Source: an uncultured Microbacterium sp. (GTDB taxonomy: Bacteria; Actinomycetota; Actinomycetes; Actinomycetales; Microbacteriaceae). From it: a stretch of DNA of 64,000 nt. A model generated the notes under the pieces. The model did not search any database and was not told the DNA's origin. It saw only the letters and a program-made list of their open reading frames with translations. The DNA is taken from the NCBI GenBank assembly GCA_913774665.1, contig CAJYHN010000005.1, forward strand, positions 55,528 to 119,527, read 5' to 3'. A program made the position numbers and the translations under genes. This document shows, in pieces, positions 8,028-16,151 of the stretch (the first letter of the stretch is position 1; every line of letters begins with the position of its first letter).

Positions 8028-8056
8028 GAGCACTCTATAACGGTGAGGTAACGGAG
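7974..8056. repeat. 83-bp direct repeat, copy 1
   Basis: Identical over all 83 bases to 16038-16120, same orientation, 8.06 kb apart. Flanking similarity (terminal hairpin, a shared GCACCCGG, and ACGGAG followed by near-identical bases) shows that the duplicated unit was originally ~150 bp. No target-site duplications seen. Confidence 0.95.
8038..8054. promoter_or_regulatory. Tandem 11-bp-spaced operator-like site in copy 1
   Basis: TAACGG-TGAGG-TAACGG: two identical hexamers one helical turn apart, just upstream of and touching the minus-strand TATAGA -10. This layout is typical of OmpR/PhoB-type response regulators such as MtrA. The identity of the regulator is a guess. Confidence 0.4.
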
Positions 8057-8228
8057 GGGAAGAGGTTCCCGTTATATTTTCGTGATTTCTTCCGGGGCTC
8101 GTTCGGAGGGCGCCGGGGACCCGGCCATTGCGTTATCCGTCCCGCGCCTGGCGCGTCGTTAGGAGCGGTACGCAAGAACGCGGCAGCGGGGGAGTAGGTT
8201 CGCTTCATCCTCATCGCTTAGGGATCCC
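8057..8228. other. Intergenic, upstream of the ABC operon
   Basis: AT-richer than its surroundings at 8066-8092 (GTTATATTTT...). TAGGTT (8195-8200) could be the -10 of the operon, with the GTG start ~29 nt further on. I see no good -35 and no strong ribosome-binding site before the GTG. Confidence 0.35.
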
Positions 8229-11156
8229 GTGCGCCTCTCACCCTCTTCGTCGCGCGTCGTCTTCGGTGGCATGGTCGCCCTCGTCGCCGCGGTGACGACG
8301 GCGCTCGCCGTGCTCGTGCCCACCCTGACCGAGCAGGCCGGTGACGCCGGGGCGCGCAGCGTCGTCGCCGCCCGCTCAGGAGGCGAAATCGGCCTCGACC
8401 TCGGACTCCCGGCATCCGGAGACGTCGCCGCGCAGGACGATCTGGTGCGTCGCACGATCGCCCGCGTCATGCCGGCCGGTGTCGAGCTCTCGATCGAGAG
8501 GACCGAGACCGCGGGGCTCCTCGACGTGGGGACGGGGCGCGCCTATTTCGCGAGTATCGACGGGCCCGCCTTGCCGCTCGACGCCGGTCGATGGCCCGCC
8601 GCCGCCGCCGGCGAGGCCGCCCTCGGCTCAACGGTCGCCGAGACGCTGGGCATCGCCATCGGTGACACCCTCGCCCTCGGCGGGCGCACGGTGCAGGTCA
8701 CGGGGCTGTGGTCGTCGTCGCGCGCGTCAGCGGATCGGTGGTTCGGCGTGCGAGCGGCCTTCGCCGAGGGCGGGGGAGAGGGACCCGTCGCGGTATCGGC
8801 GGACGTCGTCGACGCCGCCGCCACCGCGGACGGTCTCTCGCGCGAGGTGCACTGGACGCTGCGCCCGGACGCCGCGCACCTCGACCTCGCGACGTTGCAG
8901 GGGGTGAGCGCGGGGTGGCGGGCGCTCCCGGACGCTCTGGCGGCGGAAGGGGTGGATGCCGCGGGCATCGAAACCGCCGGAGCCCTCGTCCCGACCGCGC
9001 AGCTCGCGTCGGCCCGCGCCGCCGTGCTGAACGCGGCCGCGCCCGTTTCGCTCACGACCGTCGCTCTCGCCTCGCTCGCGGTGACGACCCTCTTCGCCGC
9101 TCTGCTGGTGGACTCCGCGGCCGCCGAGCGGCGGATCCGCTGGGCGCGGGGCCAACCGCTGACGCGCATCACCGCCGCCGAGTCGGTGCGGGGACTCGTT
9201 CCCGGCGTCGTCGGTGCGATCGTCGGTGCGGTCTCGGTCTTCATCGCGCTCGCGCCGTCCGTTGCCGTCGTCCCCTGGATGATCGGTGCCGTGGTGGCGG
9301 GTTCTGTGATTCCGGCGGTGCTCGTGGCCGTCCTCGCCGCCCGCGACGTGAGCGTCCTCGGTCGCGCGGAGGGGGCCGCGTCGCCGTCGCGTCGGTGGGG
9401 TGCCGCAGTCGCGGCATCCGTCGTGCTCCTCGTGGCAGGCTTCACGACCTGGCGTGCGCTCACGCTCGGGTCGGTCGCGGGCGACGTTCGCGGCGGCCTC
9501 CCACCCGATCCCGTCGCCGTCGCGGCTCCCGCGGCACTCCTACCCGCCGTGGTCCTCGTGGCGACGGCCGCCCCGCTGCTGCTCACGCGGCGACTCCGGG
9601 AGCGGCGTGCGCAAGCGGGTCGCTCCACCGTGTTCCTGTCCGCGATGGGCGCGGCGCGGCGCCCGTTCGCCCTCGCCGCGATCATCGCCGTCGTGGGTGT
9701 GGCTGTCGCGCAACTCGGCTTCGCCGCGGTGTACCAGTCGACGTGGGAGGCGGGGTATCGCACCGCTCTCGCCGCCCAGGAGGGAACAGGTCTGCGGGTC
9801 GCGAGCGACGGTGAACAGCTGACGCCCGCGGTGCTCGACCGCGTCGCCGCGGTCGAGTCGGTTGCGGGAGTCGTGCCCGTGTGGACGGCGAACACCTCGA
9901 TCGCCGCGCGTTCGGCCTCGCTCGTGATCGCCTCCTCCGCCGCCGTGACCGCCCTCGCCGATCCCGCGGTCCCCGATCGTGACCGCCTGGCAGAGGGGGC
10001 GCGATCGGACGCTCCCGGCCCTCTTCTCCCCGAGAAGACACGAGCCCTGCGTGTGCAGGTGCGGGCGACGGATGCCACGGCGCAGGCTGCCGCGGTCGTG
10101 CTCGTGGACGGCTGGGGGCGGGTGACCTCCGTCGACGCCGGGAGCGACGGGGTCTTCGCGATCCCCGCTGTCTCCGTCGGCCCCGGAGGGTCATGGCGGC
10201 TGGCCGCGGTCGAGGTGGCCGTGTCGACGGCCGACGAGTTCGGGGCCCTGATCGCGATCGACGGCGTGAGCGTCGACGGAGCACCGCTCGACCTGGGCAC
10301 CGCTGTGATGCCCGTCGACATCAGCGGGGAGGCGATCGACATGCAGACGACGGCGGGTCCCGCCGAGGTGGCCGTCGGCAGCGCGATCACCCGGGTGCGG
10401 TTCGTGCCGGTCGCATCGACCGCCTCCGCCGTCGTCTCGCGGGCGTTCGCCGCGGCCTCCGGTGTGGCAGAGGGCGACAGTCTTCCGCTCTCGCTCGCGC
10501 CCGGTGCCGAATCGCGGCCCGTCCGCGTCGCCGCGGTCGTTCCGGTCATCCCCGGAGCGCCCCTCGATTCGGCCGTCTTCGTCGACGGCGGGACGGCGCT
10601 GTCGGCGCGCTTGCGTACCGCCACGGCACTCCCGGGCGCAGACGGAGCCTGGATCGCATCGGGTGCCGATCCCGAGCCCGTCGCCGCGGTGCTGCCCGAC
10701 GGCTCGCGGCTCGCGGGCACCGCCGCCGACGACGGGTACGTCGTGCTGTCGAAGGTGCCGACGTTGCTCTGGACGGGTGCCGTGGGCCTCGGAAGCCTTG
10801 CCGTGGCGGGGCTCGCCGCGATCGCCCTCGTCGCACGTCGGTCGAGGCGCGACGAAGCGATGTCGCTCCGCGTGATCGGTGTCGCAGCGGCAGCGCGCCG
10901 GCGCCTGCGCGTGACGGAGGCCGCCTCCGCGGTGGCGGCGGGCGCGCTGGTCGCCGTGGTGGCGACGGCGGTGACCGCGGTGCTTCTCCTGCCCGTCGTG
11001 ATCGCCGGGGCCCTCCCCCGAGCGATCTCGGTGGACTTCGTGGTCGATCCCGTGCTCGCTGGCGGTGTCGTCGTTCTCGCCGTGCTCGTCGCACTGGCCG
11101 TCACCGTGTGTTTCGCGATGCGCGACGACACCGCCGCGGACGGCGGCGAACGGTGA
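8229..11156 (+). CDS. FtsX-like ABC transporter permease (large)
   Basis: 975-residue membrane protein, first gene of a four-gene ABC operon. One N-terminal helix (~10-30), a large extracytoplasmic domain, a group of helices at ~275-460 and ~480-505, a second large extracytoplasmic domain (~510-855), and a C-terminal FtsX-type helix set (~860-965). This matches the duplicated FtsX permeases of MacB/LolCE-type exporters and mechanotransducers. Substrate unknown. GTG start at 8229; a short cytoplasmic end then TM1. Its stop overlaps the start of the second permease (GTGA). Confidence 0.85.
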   Translation: MRLSPSSSRVVFGGMVALVAAVTTALAVLVPTLTEQAGDAGARSVVAARSGGEIGLDLGLPASGDVAAQDDLVRRTIARVMPAGVELSIERTETAGLLDVGTGRAYFASIDGPALPLDAGRWPAAAAGEAALGSTVAETLGIAIGDTLALGGRTVQVTGLWSSSRASADRWFGVRAAFAEGGGEGPVAVSADVVDAAATADGLSREVHWTLRPDAAHLDLATLQGVSAGWRALPDALAAEGVDAAGIETAGALVPTAQLASARAAVLNAAAPVSLTTVALASLAVTTLFAALLVDSAAAERRIRWARGQPLTRITAAESVRGLVPGVVGAIVGAVSVFIALAPSVAVVPWMIGAVVAGSVIPAVLVAVLAARDVSVLGRAEGAASPSRRWGAAVAASVVLLVAGFTTWRALTLGSVAGDVRGGLPPDPVAVAAPAALLPAVVLVATAAPLLLTRRLRERRAQAGRSTVFLSAMGAARRPFALAAIIAVVGVAVAQLGFAAVYQSTWEAGYRTALAAQEGTGLRVASDGEQLTPAVLDRVAAVESVAGVVPVWTANTSIAARSASLVIASSAAVTALADPAVPDRDRLAEGARSDAPGPLLPEKTRALRVQVRATDATAQAAAVVLVDGWGRVTSVDAGSDGVFAIPAVSVGPGGSWRLAAVEVAVSTADEFGALIAIDGVSVDGAPLDLGTAVMPVDISGEAIDMQTTAGPAEVAVGSAITRVRFVPVASTASAVVSRAFAAASGVAEGDSLPLSLAPGAESRPVRVAAVVPVIPGAPLDSAVFVDGGTALSARLRTATALPGADGAWIASGADPEPVAAVLPDGSRLAGTAADDGYVVLSKVPTLLWTGAVGLGSLAVAGLAAIALVARRSRRDEAMSLRVIGVAAAARRRLRVTEAASAVAAGALVAVVATAVTAVLLLPVVIAGALPRAISVDFVVDPVLAGGVVVLAVLVALAVTVCFAMRDDTAADGGER

Positions 11157-13711
11157 GGCGGTGGTGGCGCACGATCGCACCGCATCGTTTCGCCCTGGCT
11201 CTCGTGTCGGTCGCGGTCGCTCTGCTCGTGGCATCCGGGGTCGCCGTTCCGCGCGTGCTCGACACGGTGGCCGAGGCGCGACTGGCGGCTGCACTTTCTC
11301 CGGAGAGCGACGCGGAGGCGGCCGCTGCGGCGAACGTCGTGTTGAGCGCCGACCTCGACGACTTCGCGTTGGGCGCCGACACCGTCGACGACGTGGCCAC
11401 CACCCTCGAGCGATACCCCTCGACCGTCGATGAGCCGCTGCGGTCGGCGCTGGGGGAGCCAGCGTGGCTTCTGACGTTCCCCGACGTCACGGCGGTCGCC
11501 GTCGACGGCTCGCTCCTGCGCGTCCGCGTGGGAACGGCGCCCGAGTACCAGCGGCAGTGGTCGGTCGTCGAGGGCACGCCCCCGCGACCTGCTGTCGTCG
11601 GCGCTCCGGTCGAGATCGCCCTCGAGCAGTCCGTTGCGGCGCGCGTCGGCGCGAGCGTCGGCACCGCGTGGCAGGGTCCCGACGGTTCCTTGGTCGTCAC
11701 GGCACTGATCAGCGACGCGCAGGGCGGTCCGTCGGCGCAGGACGTCTTCCACCGGGCGGCTTCGTCCCGCGTCAATGCGACCGAGGACCTCGTCACGGTC
11801 GGGGCCTACGTCGACCCGGGGTCGGTCGCGACGCTCGGCCCGCAGCTCGCGCGCGCTCAGCTGGTCGCGACCCTGCCCGTGCGTGCACAGGGCCTGACCT
11901 CACGCGACATCTCAGGTCTCGATAAGGCGGCGAACAAGACCTCCGCCCAGGGGACCACCCTGGCGAGCGGATTCCCCGTGACGGTCTCGACGCGACTGTC
12001 CGCCCTGCTCGATCGGGTGCGCACCGCGCAGGACGCGCTCGTCGCCCTCACGGCCCTCCTCGTCGCCGCGCCCCTCGGCGCCGCGATCCTCCTGAGCGCT
12101 CTCGCGGTCACCGCGGCCGAGCGCCGCCGCGCGGGGGAGCGTCGTCTCGTCTCGGCGCGTGGTGCGGCGACCGGCCGCGTCATGGCGAGCGCGGCCGTCG
12201 AGGCGTCGCTCGCGGCTGCTGTCGGAGGGGCGGTCGGGTGGGCGCTCGCGGTCGCCCTGACGCCTCGATCGACGGTTCCGGATGCCGCCGCCACCGGGCT
12301 CGGCCTCATCGCCGTCGCCGTCGTCGGGGTGGCGGCGGTGGCCGCGACGTGCGCGCGCCAGGCGGTGCGGCCGACGCGGGTGCCGGCGGTGGTGCGGATC
12401 GCGCGGGACGGGGTCGTGATCGCCGTCACCGTCGTCTCCCTCTCGCTCCTGCTCGGCCGCGGTGTCCCCGCCGCGGGAGTGGATCCGTTGCTCAGCCTCA
12501 GCGTGCTGCTGGTGGCGGTCTCCGCGGGTCTCGTGCTCGCTCGCGTGCTCGGCCCGCTGGTGAGTCCCCTGGCCGGGATCGCGTCGCGCGGCCGTTCCCT
12601 CGGCGCCGCTCTCGCCTTGTCCCGGCTGGCGCGAGGGGGCGGTCGCGCCCTGCAGATCACCGGCGTCACGATCGCCGTGGCCACCGCGACCCTCTCCCTC
12701 GGCCTGGGGCAGCTGACCGGCGATGGCATCTCGGCCGCGGCTTTCCGCAGCGTCGGTGCCGACGTGCGCGCGTGCGGCGACGATGCCTCCGTCACCGCGA
12801 CGAGCCGAGAGGCGACCTCGGTCGACGGGGTCGCCGCCGTCGCACGGGTGCGCCGGCTCGACGGCATCCCGGTGACGGGTGACGCACGACTGCGGCCCGT
12901 CACGGTGCTGTCCGCATCGACCGCGGACCTGCACCGCGTCACGCCCGCCGTCCCCGAGCTCGGCGACACCGCTCCCGTCTCGGCGGTGATGTCGCGTTCT
13001 GCGGCGGACCTGCTCGAGGGCACGGTGACGGTCGGGGGTCGCGAGGTGTCGGGCGTGACCGTCGTCGATGACGACGCCCTGCCAGCGTTCGCGGACTCGT
13101 GGGTGCTGCTCGACGATCGCGCGGCGGAGGCACTCGCCGCACCCGTCGGGGCGTCGTGCCTCGTCATCGCCGCGATGCCCGGCGCGCCCTCGGACGTCGT
13201 CGCGGAACGCGTGCGCGAGGCGGGTCCCGGGCTCGAGGTGGTCGACGTGGCGTACGAGACGGCTCAGCGGCTGACCGCGCCCACCGCGTCGACGATCCTG
13301 GAGCTCCTGGCGGGTGCCGCCGCTCTCGCGGTCCTCACCTCTCTCGCGCTCTCGGTCATCACGGAAGCCGCAGCGGCGCCCGAGCGGCGGCGGACGCGCG
13401 CGGTGCTGTCGGCGTTGGGAGCGGGTCGGTTCCGCGGCGTGGTCGCGCTCGAGACGGTGCCTCTCGCGCTCGTCGCAGCCGTCGTCGGGTGGGTCGTCGG
13501 GTGGGTGGGGGTCGCGGTCGTCGCGGGCGCGGGCGGGCTCGCCGACCGCCTGGGCATCGCCGCACCGGTATCGATCGCAAGCGTGGTGGCGACGGCGGGG
13601 GCGGCTGTACTGATCGTCGGGGTGATCGGTGCCGCGGCGGCGCTCACGGCCACGATCGCAGGAGAGCGCCGCTTCGCACGTCACGATGAGGGAGAGGAGC
13701 GAGGCTCATGA
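11153..13711 (+). CDS. FtsX-like ABC transporter permease (second)
   Basis: 852-residue permease paralogous in layout to the preceding one: N-terminal helix (~12-32), extracytoplasmic domain (~33-285), helix bundle (~290-500), second extracytoplasmic domain (~520-690) and a C-terminal FtsX domain with helices ~715-740, ~765-790 and ~810-835. GTG 11153 overlaps the previous stop by 4 nt; the frame is open far upstream but there only antiparallel coding is seen. Probably forms a heterodimer with the first permease, driven by the two ATPases that follow. Confidence 0.85.
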   Translation: MRRWWRTIAPHRFALALVSVAVALLVASGVAVPRVLDTVAEARLAAALSPESDAEAAAAANVVLSADLDDFALGADTVDDVATTLERYPSTVDEPLRSALGEPAWLLTFPDVTAVAVDGSLLRVRVGTAPEYQRQWSVVEGTPPRPAVVGAPVEIALEQSVAARVGASVGTAWQGPDGSLVVTALISDAQGGPSAQDVFHRAASSRVNATEDLVTVGAYVDPGSVATLGPQLARAQLVATLPVRAQGLTSRDISGLDKAANKTSAQGTTLASGFPVTVSTRLSALLDRVRTAQDALVALTALLVAAPLGAAILLSALAVTAAERRRAGERRLVSARGAATGRVMASAAVEASLAAAVGGAVGWALAVALTPRSTVPDAAATGLGLIAVAVVGVAAVAATCARQAVRPTRVPAVVRIARDGVVIAVTVVSLSLLLGRGVPAAGVDPLLSLSVLLVAVSAGLVLARVLGPLVSPLAGIASRGRSLGAALALSRLARGGGRALQITGVTIAVATATLSLGLGQLTGDGISAAAFRSVGADVRACGDDASVTATSREATSVDGVAAVARVRRLDGIPVTGDARLRPVTVLSASTADLHRVTPAVPELGDTAPVSAVMSRSAADLLEGTVTVGGREVSGVTVVDDDALPAFADSWVLLDDRAAEALAAPVGASCLVIAAMPGAPSDVVAERVREAGPGLEVVDVAYETAQRLTAPTASTILELLAGAAALAVLTSLALSVITEAAAAPERRRTRAVLSALGAGRFRGVVALETVPLALVAAVVGWVVGWVGVAVVAGAGGLADRLGIAAPVSIASVVATAGAAVLIVGVIGAAAALTATIAGERRFARHDEGEERGS

Positions 13712-14646
13712 CGGACAGCTCGGTCGAGATCGAGTGCGTCGATCTGGTCAGGATCTACCGTGGAGCGGGTGTCGAGGTGCAGGCCCTGCAGGGACTGAAT
13801 CTGCGGGTCGAGAGGGGCGAACTCACGGCGATCGTGGGGGCGTCGGGGTCGGGCAAGTCGACGCTGTTGTCGATCCTGTCGGCCCTCGATGTCGCGAGCG
13901 CGGGACGCGCCCATGTCGCCGGTCGAGACCTTCTCGCGCTCACCCCGCGCCAGCGGGCGGAGTACCGCCGCACGGTGGCGGGATTCGTGTGGCAGCAGAC
14001 GGCCCGGAACTTCCTCCCGGGGCTGACGATCGCCGAGAACCTCGATCTCACGTTGTCGGTGGGTCGCATACCGCGCCGCGAGCGCTCCGCGCGCGCGGCG
14101 GAGATGCTGTCGATGCTCGACGTGACGGGGGTCGCCGACCGCCGGCCGGGCCAGGTCACCGGGAGCGAACGCCAGAGGGCGGCGATCGCGCTGGGCCTGG
14201 CCAACGGATGCCGCGTGCTGTTCGCCGACGAACCCACCGGAGAGCTCGACGACGCCAACTCCGCCCAGGTGCTCGAAGCGATGCGCGCCGTGAACGAACG
14301 TTCCGGGGTGACGGTGCTCATCGTGACCCACGATCAGAGCGTTGCCGACCACGTACGCCGCACCGTCGGCATCCGGGACGGACGCACCTCGGTCGAGGTG
14401 TTCCGCGACGAGGCGGGAGCAGGTCGAGACGCGCGCGAGTACGCGGTGCTCGATCGAGCCGGCCGTCTACAGCTTCCGCGCGAGCACATCGACCGGCTCG
14501 GCATGCGCGACCGCGTGCGGTTGCAGCTCGAGAACGACCACATCCGCGTGCATCCGGCCGAGACCGCGGAGGGTTCCGCGGCGGCGACGGAAAGGTCGGA
14601 TGCCGCGAGCCCCCAGGCCGCGACCAGAAGGAGCCGGCGACGATGA
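13708..14646 (+). CDS. ABC transporter ATP-binding protein with C-terminal AbrB-like domain
   Basis: 312 residues, MacB/LolD-type NBD. Walker A GASGSGKST (~44-52), Q-loop FVWQQ, Walker B VLFADEPTG and H-loop THD are intact. The ABC signature reads TGSERQR instead of LSGGQ. After the NBD, residues ~245-285 (from YAVLDRAGRLQLP to ENDHIRVHP) look like a SpoVT/AbrB swapped-hairpin unit, which is unusual for this family. A low-complexity Ala/Ser/Arg tail follows. ATG overlaps the permease stop (ATGA); GAGGGAGAGGAG upstream gives a good ribosome-binding site. Confidence 0.88.
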   Translation: MTDSSVEIECVDLVRIYRGAGVEVQALQGLNLRVERGELTAIVGASGSGKSTLLSILSALDVASAGRAHVAGRDLLALTPRQRAEYRRTVAGFVWQQTARNFLPGLTIAENLDLTLSVGRIPRRERSARAAEMLSMLDVTGVADRRPGQVTGSERQRAAIALGLANGCRVLFADEPTGELDDANSAQVLEAMRAVNERSGVTVLIVTHDQSVADHVRRTVGIRDGRTSVEVFRDEAGAGRDAREYAVLDRAGRLQLPREHIDRLGMRDRVRLQLENDHIRVHPAETAEGSAAATERSDAASPQAATRRSRRR

Positions 14647-15323
14647 GCGGAGACGACATGATCAGGGTCGCGGGCCTCACCCGCTCCTTCGGGCGCGGGG
14701 CTGCGCGCACGACTGCTCTCTCCGACGCGTCGATCTCGGTCGCCGCCGGGGAGTTCGTCGTGCTGCGGGGCCCGTCGGGGTCGGGTAAGACGACGTTGCT
14801 GACCCTCGCCGCGGGCCTGGATGAGCCCGACGCGGGCGAGGCATGGATCGGCGATGTGCGCGTGACGGGGGCGGGGGAGGCGGATGCCGCGCGCGTCCGC
14901 CGTGACGTGATGGGTTTCGTCGATCAGGACTTCGCGCTGGTTCCCTTCCTGACCGCCGCCGAGAACATCGAGCTCCCGCTCCGGCTGCGCGAGGCGGGAG
15001 CGCGCGAGCGTCGATCGCGGGTGGCGGAGATGATCGCTGCGGTCGGTCTCGCCGACCATGCCGCGCAGCGGCCCGAGGAGTTGTCGGGCGGGCAGCAGCA
15101 GCGCGTTGCGGTGGCGCGTGCCCTCGTGCACCGGCCGACGGTGCTCATCGCCGACGAGCCCACGGCCCAACTCGACAGCGGCACGGCGGCATCCGTCATC
15201 TCGCTCATCCTGGAGCACGTGCGCCGGGACGGGATGGCCGCGCTCGTCGCGTCGCATGACATCACCGTCGCGGAACGCGCGGACCGGGTGATCGAGATCC
15301 ACGACGGACGAGTGCGGGTGTGA
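14643..15323 (+). CDS. ABC transporter ATP-binding protein
   Basis: 226-residue NBD of the MacB/LolD type with all canonical motifs: Walker A GPSGSGKTT (~41-49), Q-loop VDQDFALVPFLTAAEN, signature LSGGQQQR, Walker B VLIADEPTAQLD and H-loop SHD. Last gene of the operon; ATGA overlap with the previous ATPase. As its partner NBD has a deviant signature, a heterodimer would have one canonical and one degenerate ATP site (inference from the general ABC mechanism). Confidence 0.92.
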   Translation: MSGDDMIRVAGLTRSFGRGAARTTALSDASISVAAGEFVVLRGPSGSGKTTLLTLAAGLDEPDAGEAWIGDVRVTGAGEADAARVRRDVMGFVDQDFALVPFLTAAENIELPLRLREAGARERRSRVAEMIAAVGLADHAAQRPEELSGGQQQRVAVARALVHRPTVLIADEPTAQLDSGTAASVISLILEHVRRDGMAALVASHDITVAERADRVIEIHDGRVRV

Positions 15324-15329
15324 GCCGCG

Positions 15330-15947
15330 TCAGCGACCGCGCACGTGATTCCACTGCGTGATGACCTCGGTGCCGTGCTCGAAGCCGAGCTCGCTGACGG
15401 CCGAGGTGCCGAGCACGAAGTAGCGCCCGCCCGCGGCGGTGAGCCCGAGCCACGTGCCCGCGAGCGCGCGCAGGAAATGCCCGTGCGAGAACAGCAGGAC
15501 CTGCTGGCCTGAGCGCACGCGAGGGCGCAGCTCCTCGAGCAGCGACTCCGCTCGGGCCGTGACCTGGGCGACGCTCTCGCCGGGTGTCTCGCCGGCGGGG
15601 GTGCCGTCCCAGACGGTCCACGCGCGGCCGAGGCGCTCGATGATCTCGGGGGTCGTGAGGCCCTCGTACGCGCCGTAGTCCCACTCGACCAGGCGCGGGT
15701 CGCATCGCGCGTCGGGATAGCCCGCACGGGCGGCGGTCTCCACCGCGCGCTGCAGGGGGCTCGTGAGCACGAGGTCGTATTTCCGAGTGGCCAGGAGGGT
15801 GCCGGCGAGCTCCGCCTTGTACGCACCGGTCTCGGTGAGCGGGATGTCGGTGAGTCCCGTGTGCTTGCCGGTGCGGCTCCACGCCGTCTCGCCGTGGCGC
15901 ACGAGAACGATGCGCCCGTCTGGCTCGGTCAGCTCTTCGTCCTTCAC
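15330..15947 (-). CDS. Histidine phosphatase (phosphoglycerate mutase-like) family protein
   Basis: 205-residue branch-1 histidine phosphatase. The catalytic RHGET motif (~17-21) and the partner TSPLQRAVETA (~65-75) and second His in FSHGHFLRAL are present. Substrate unknown; members include phosphatases of sugar phosphates, alpha-ribazole phosphate and others. GTG 15947 preceded by GGAAGGATGG is preferred over in-frame upstream TTG codons that lie within the repeat element. It is convergent with the ABC operon (6-nt gap) and lies downstream of repeat copy 2. Confidence 0.85.
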   Translation of the reverse strand: MKDEELTEPDGRIVLVRHGETAWSRTGKHTGLTDIPLTETGAYKAELAGTLLATRKYDLVLTSPLQRAVETAARAGYPDARCDPRLVEWDYGAYEGLTTPEIIERLGRAWTVWDGTPAGETPGESVAQVTARAESLLEELRPRVRSGQQVLLFSHGHFLRALAGTWLGLTAAGGRYFVLGTSAVSELGFEHGTEVITQWNHVRGR

Positions 15948-15993
15948 GCATCCATCCTTCCGCGCCGCGGGCTCCTCGGCACCCGGAGACGGA

Positions 15994-16091
15994 CGAAGGG
16001 CCGGTCGGGAGATTCCCGACCGGCCCTTTCCTGCACCAGAGTGTCCTGCAATCACATGTCGGTAGCTGCCACAGCAAAACAACTACCGTGC
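15994..16091 (-). ncRNA. Candidate small RNA, copy 2 (duplicated element)
   Basis: Second copy of the unit described at 7926-8027, on the minus strand with the same TATAGA -10 (complement of 16098-16103), the same 9-bp hairpin, and a perfectly paired 14-bp terminal hairpin. The linker is a few bases shorter than in copy 1. It lies ~50 nt upstream of the histidine phosphatase start, as copy 1 does for the MarR gene. Confidence 0.45.
15996..16028 (-). terminator. Terminal hairpin of element copy 2
   Basis: AAGGGCCGGTCGGG (15996-16009) pairs perfectly with CCCGACCGGCCCTT (16015-16028), loop of 5. Compared with copy 1 the loop and inner pairs have changed while the stem length is kept. Confidence 0.6.
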
Positions 16092-16120
16092 GAGCACTCT
16101 ATAACGGTGAGGTAACGGAG
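16038..16120. repeat. 83-bp direct repeat, copy 2
   Basis: Identical to 7974-8056 over 83 bases. The tandem TAACGG site is at 16102-16118. The two copies bracket the MarR-side intergenic region, the four-gene ABC operon and the phosphatase gene. Confidence 0.95.
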
Positions 16121-16151
16121 CGGAAGGGGTCGGCGACCGTTCTTTCCTGTT

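Noticed and set aside
8543-11752. Open minus-strand frame of 1069 codons antisense to the ABC permeases
   Set aside because: It runs through two real plus-strand genes, has Ala/Thr/Arg/Ser low-complexity composition and no domain. Long antisense frames are expected at this GC content.
7974-16120. Composite transposon or genomic island bounded by the two 83-bp repeats
   Set aside because: No transposase or integrase, no target-site duplications, no compositional change between the repeats, and the repeat contains RNA-like hairpins rather than terminal inverted repeats.
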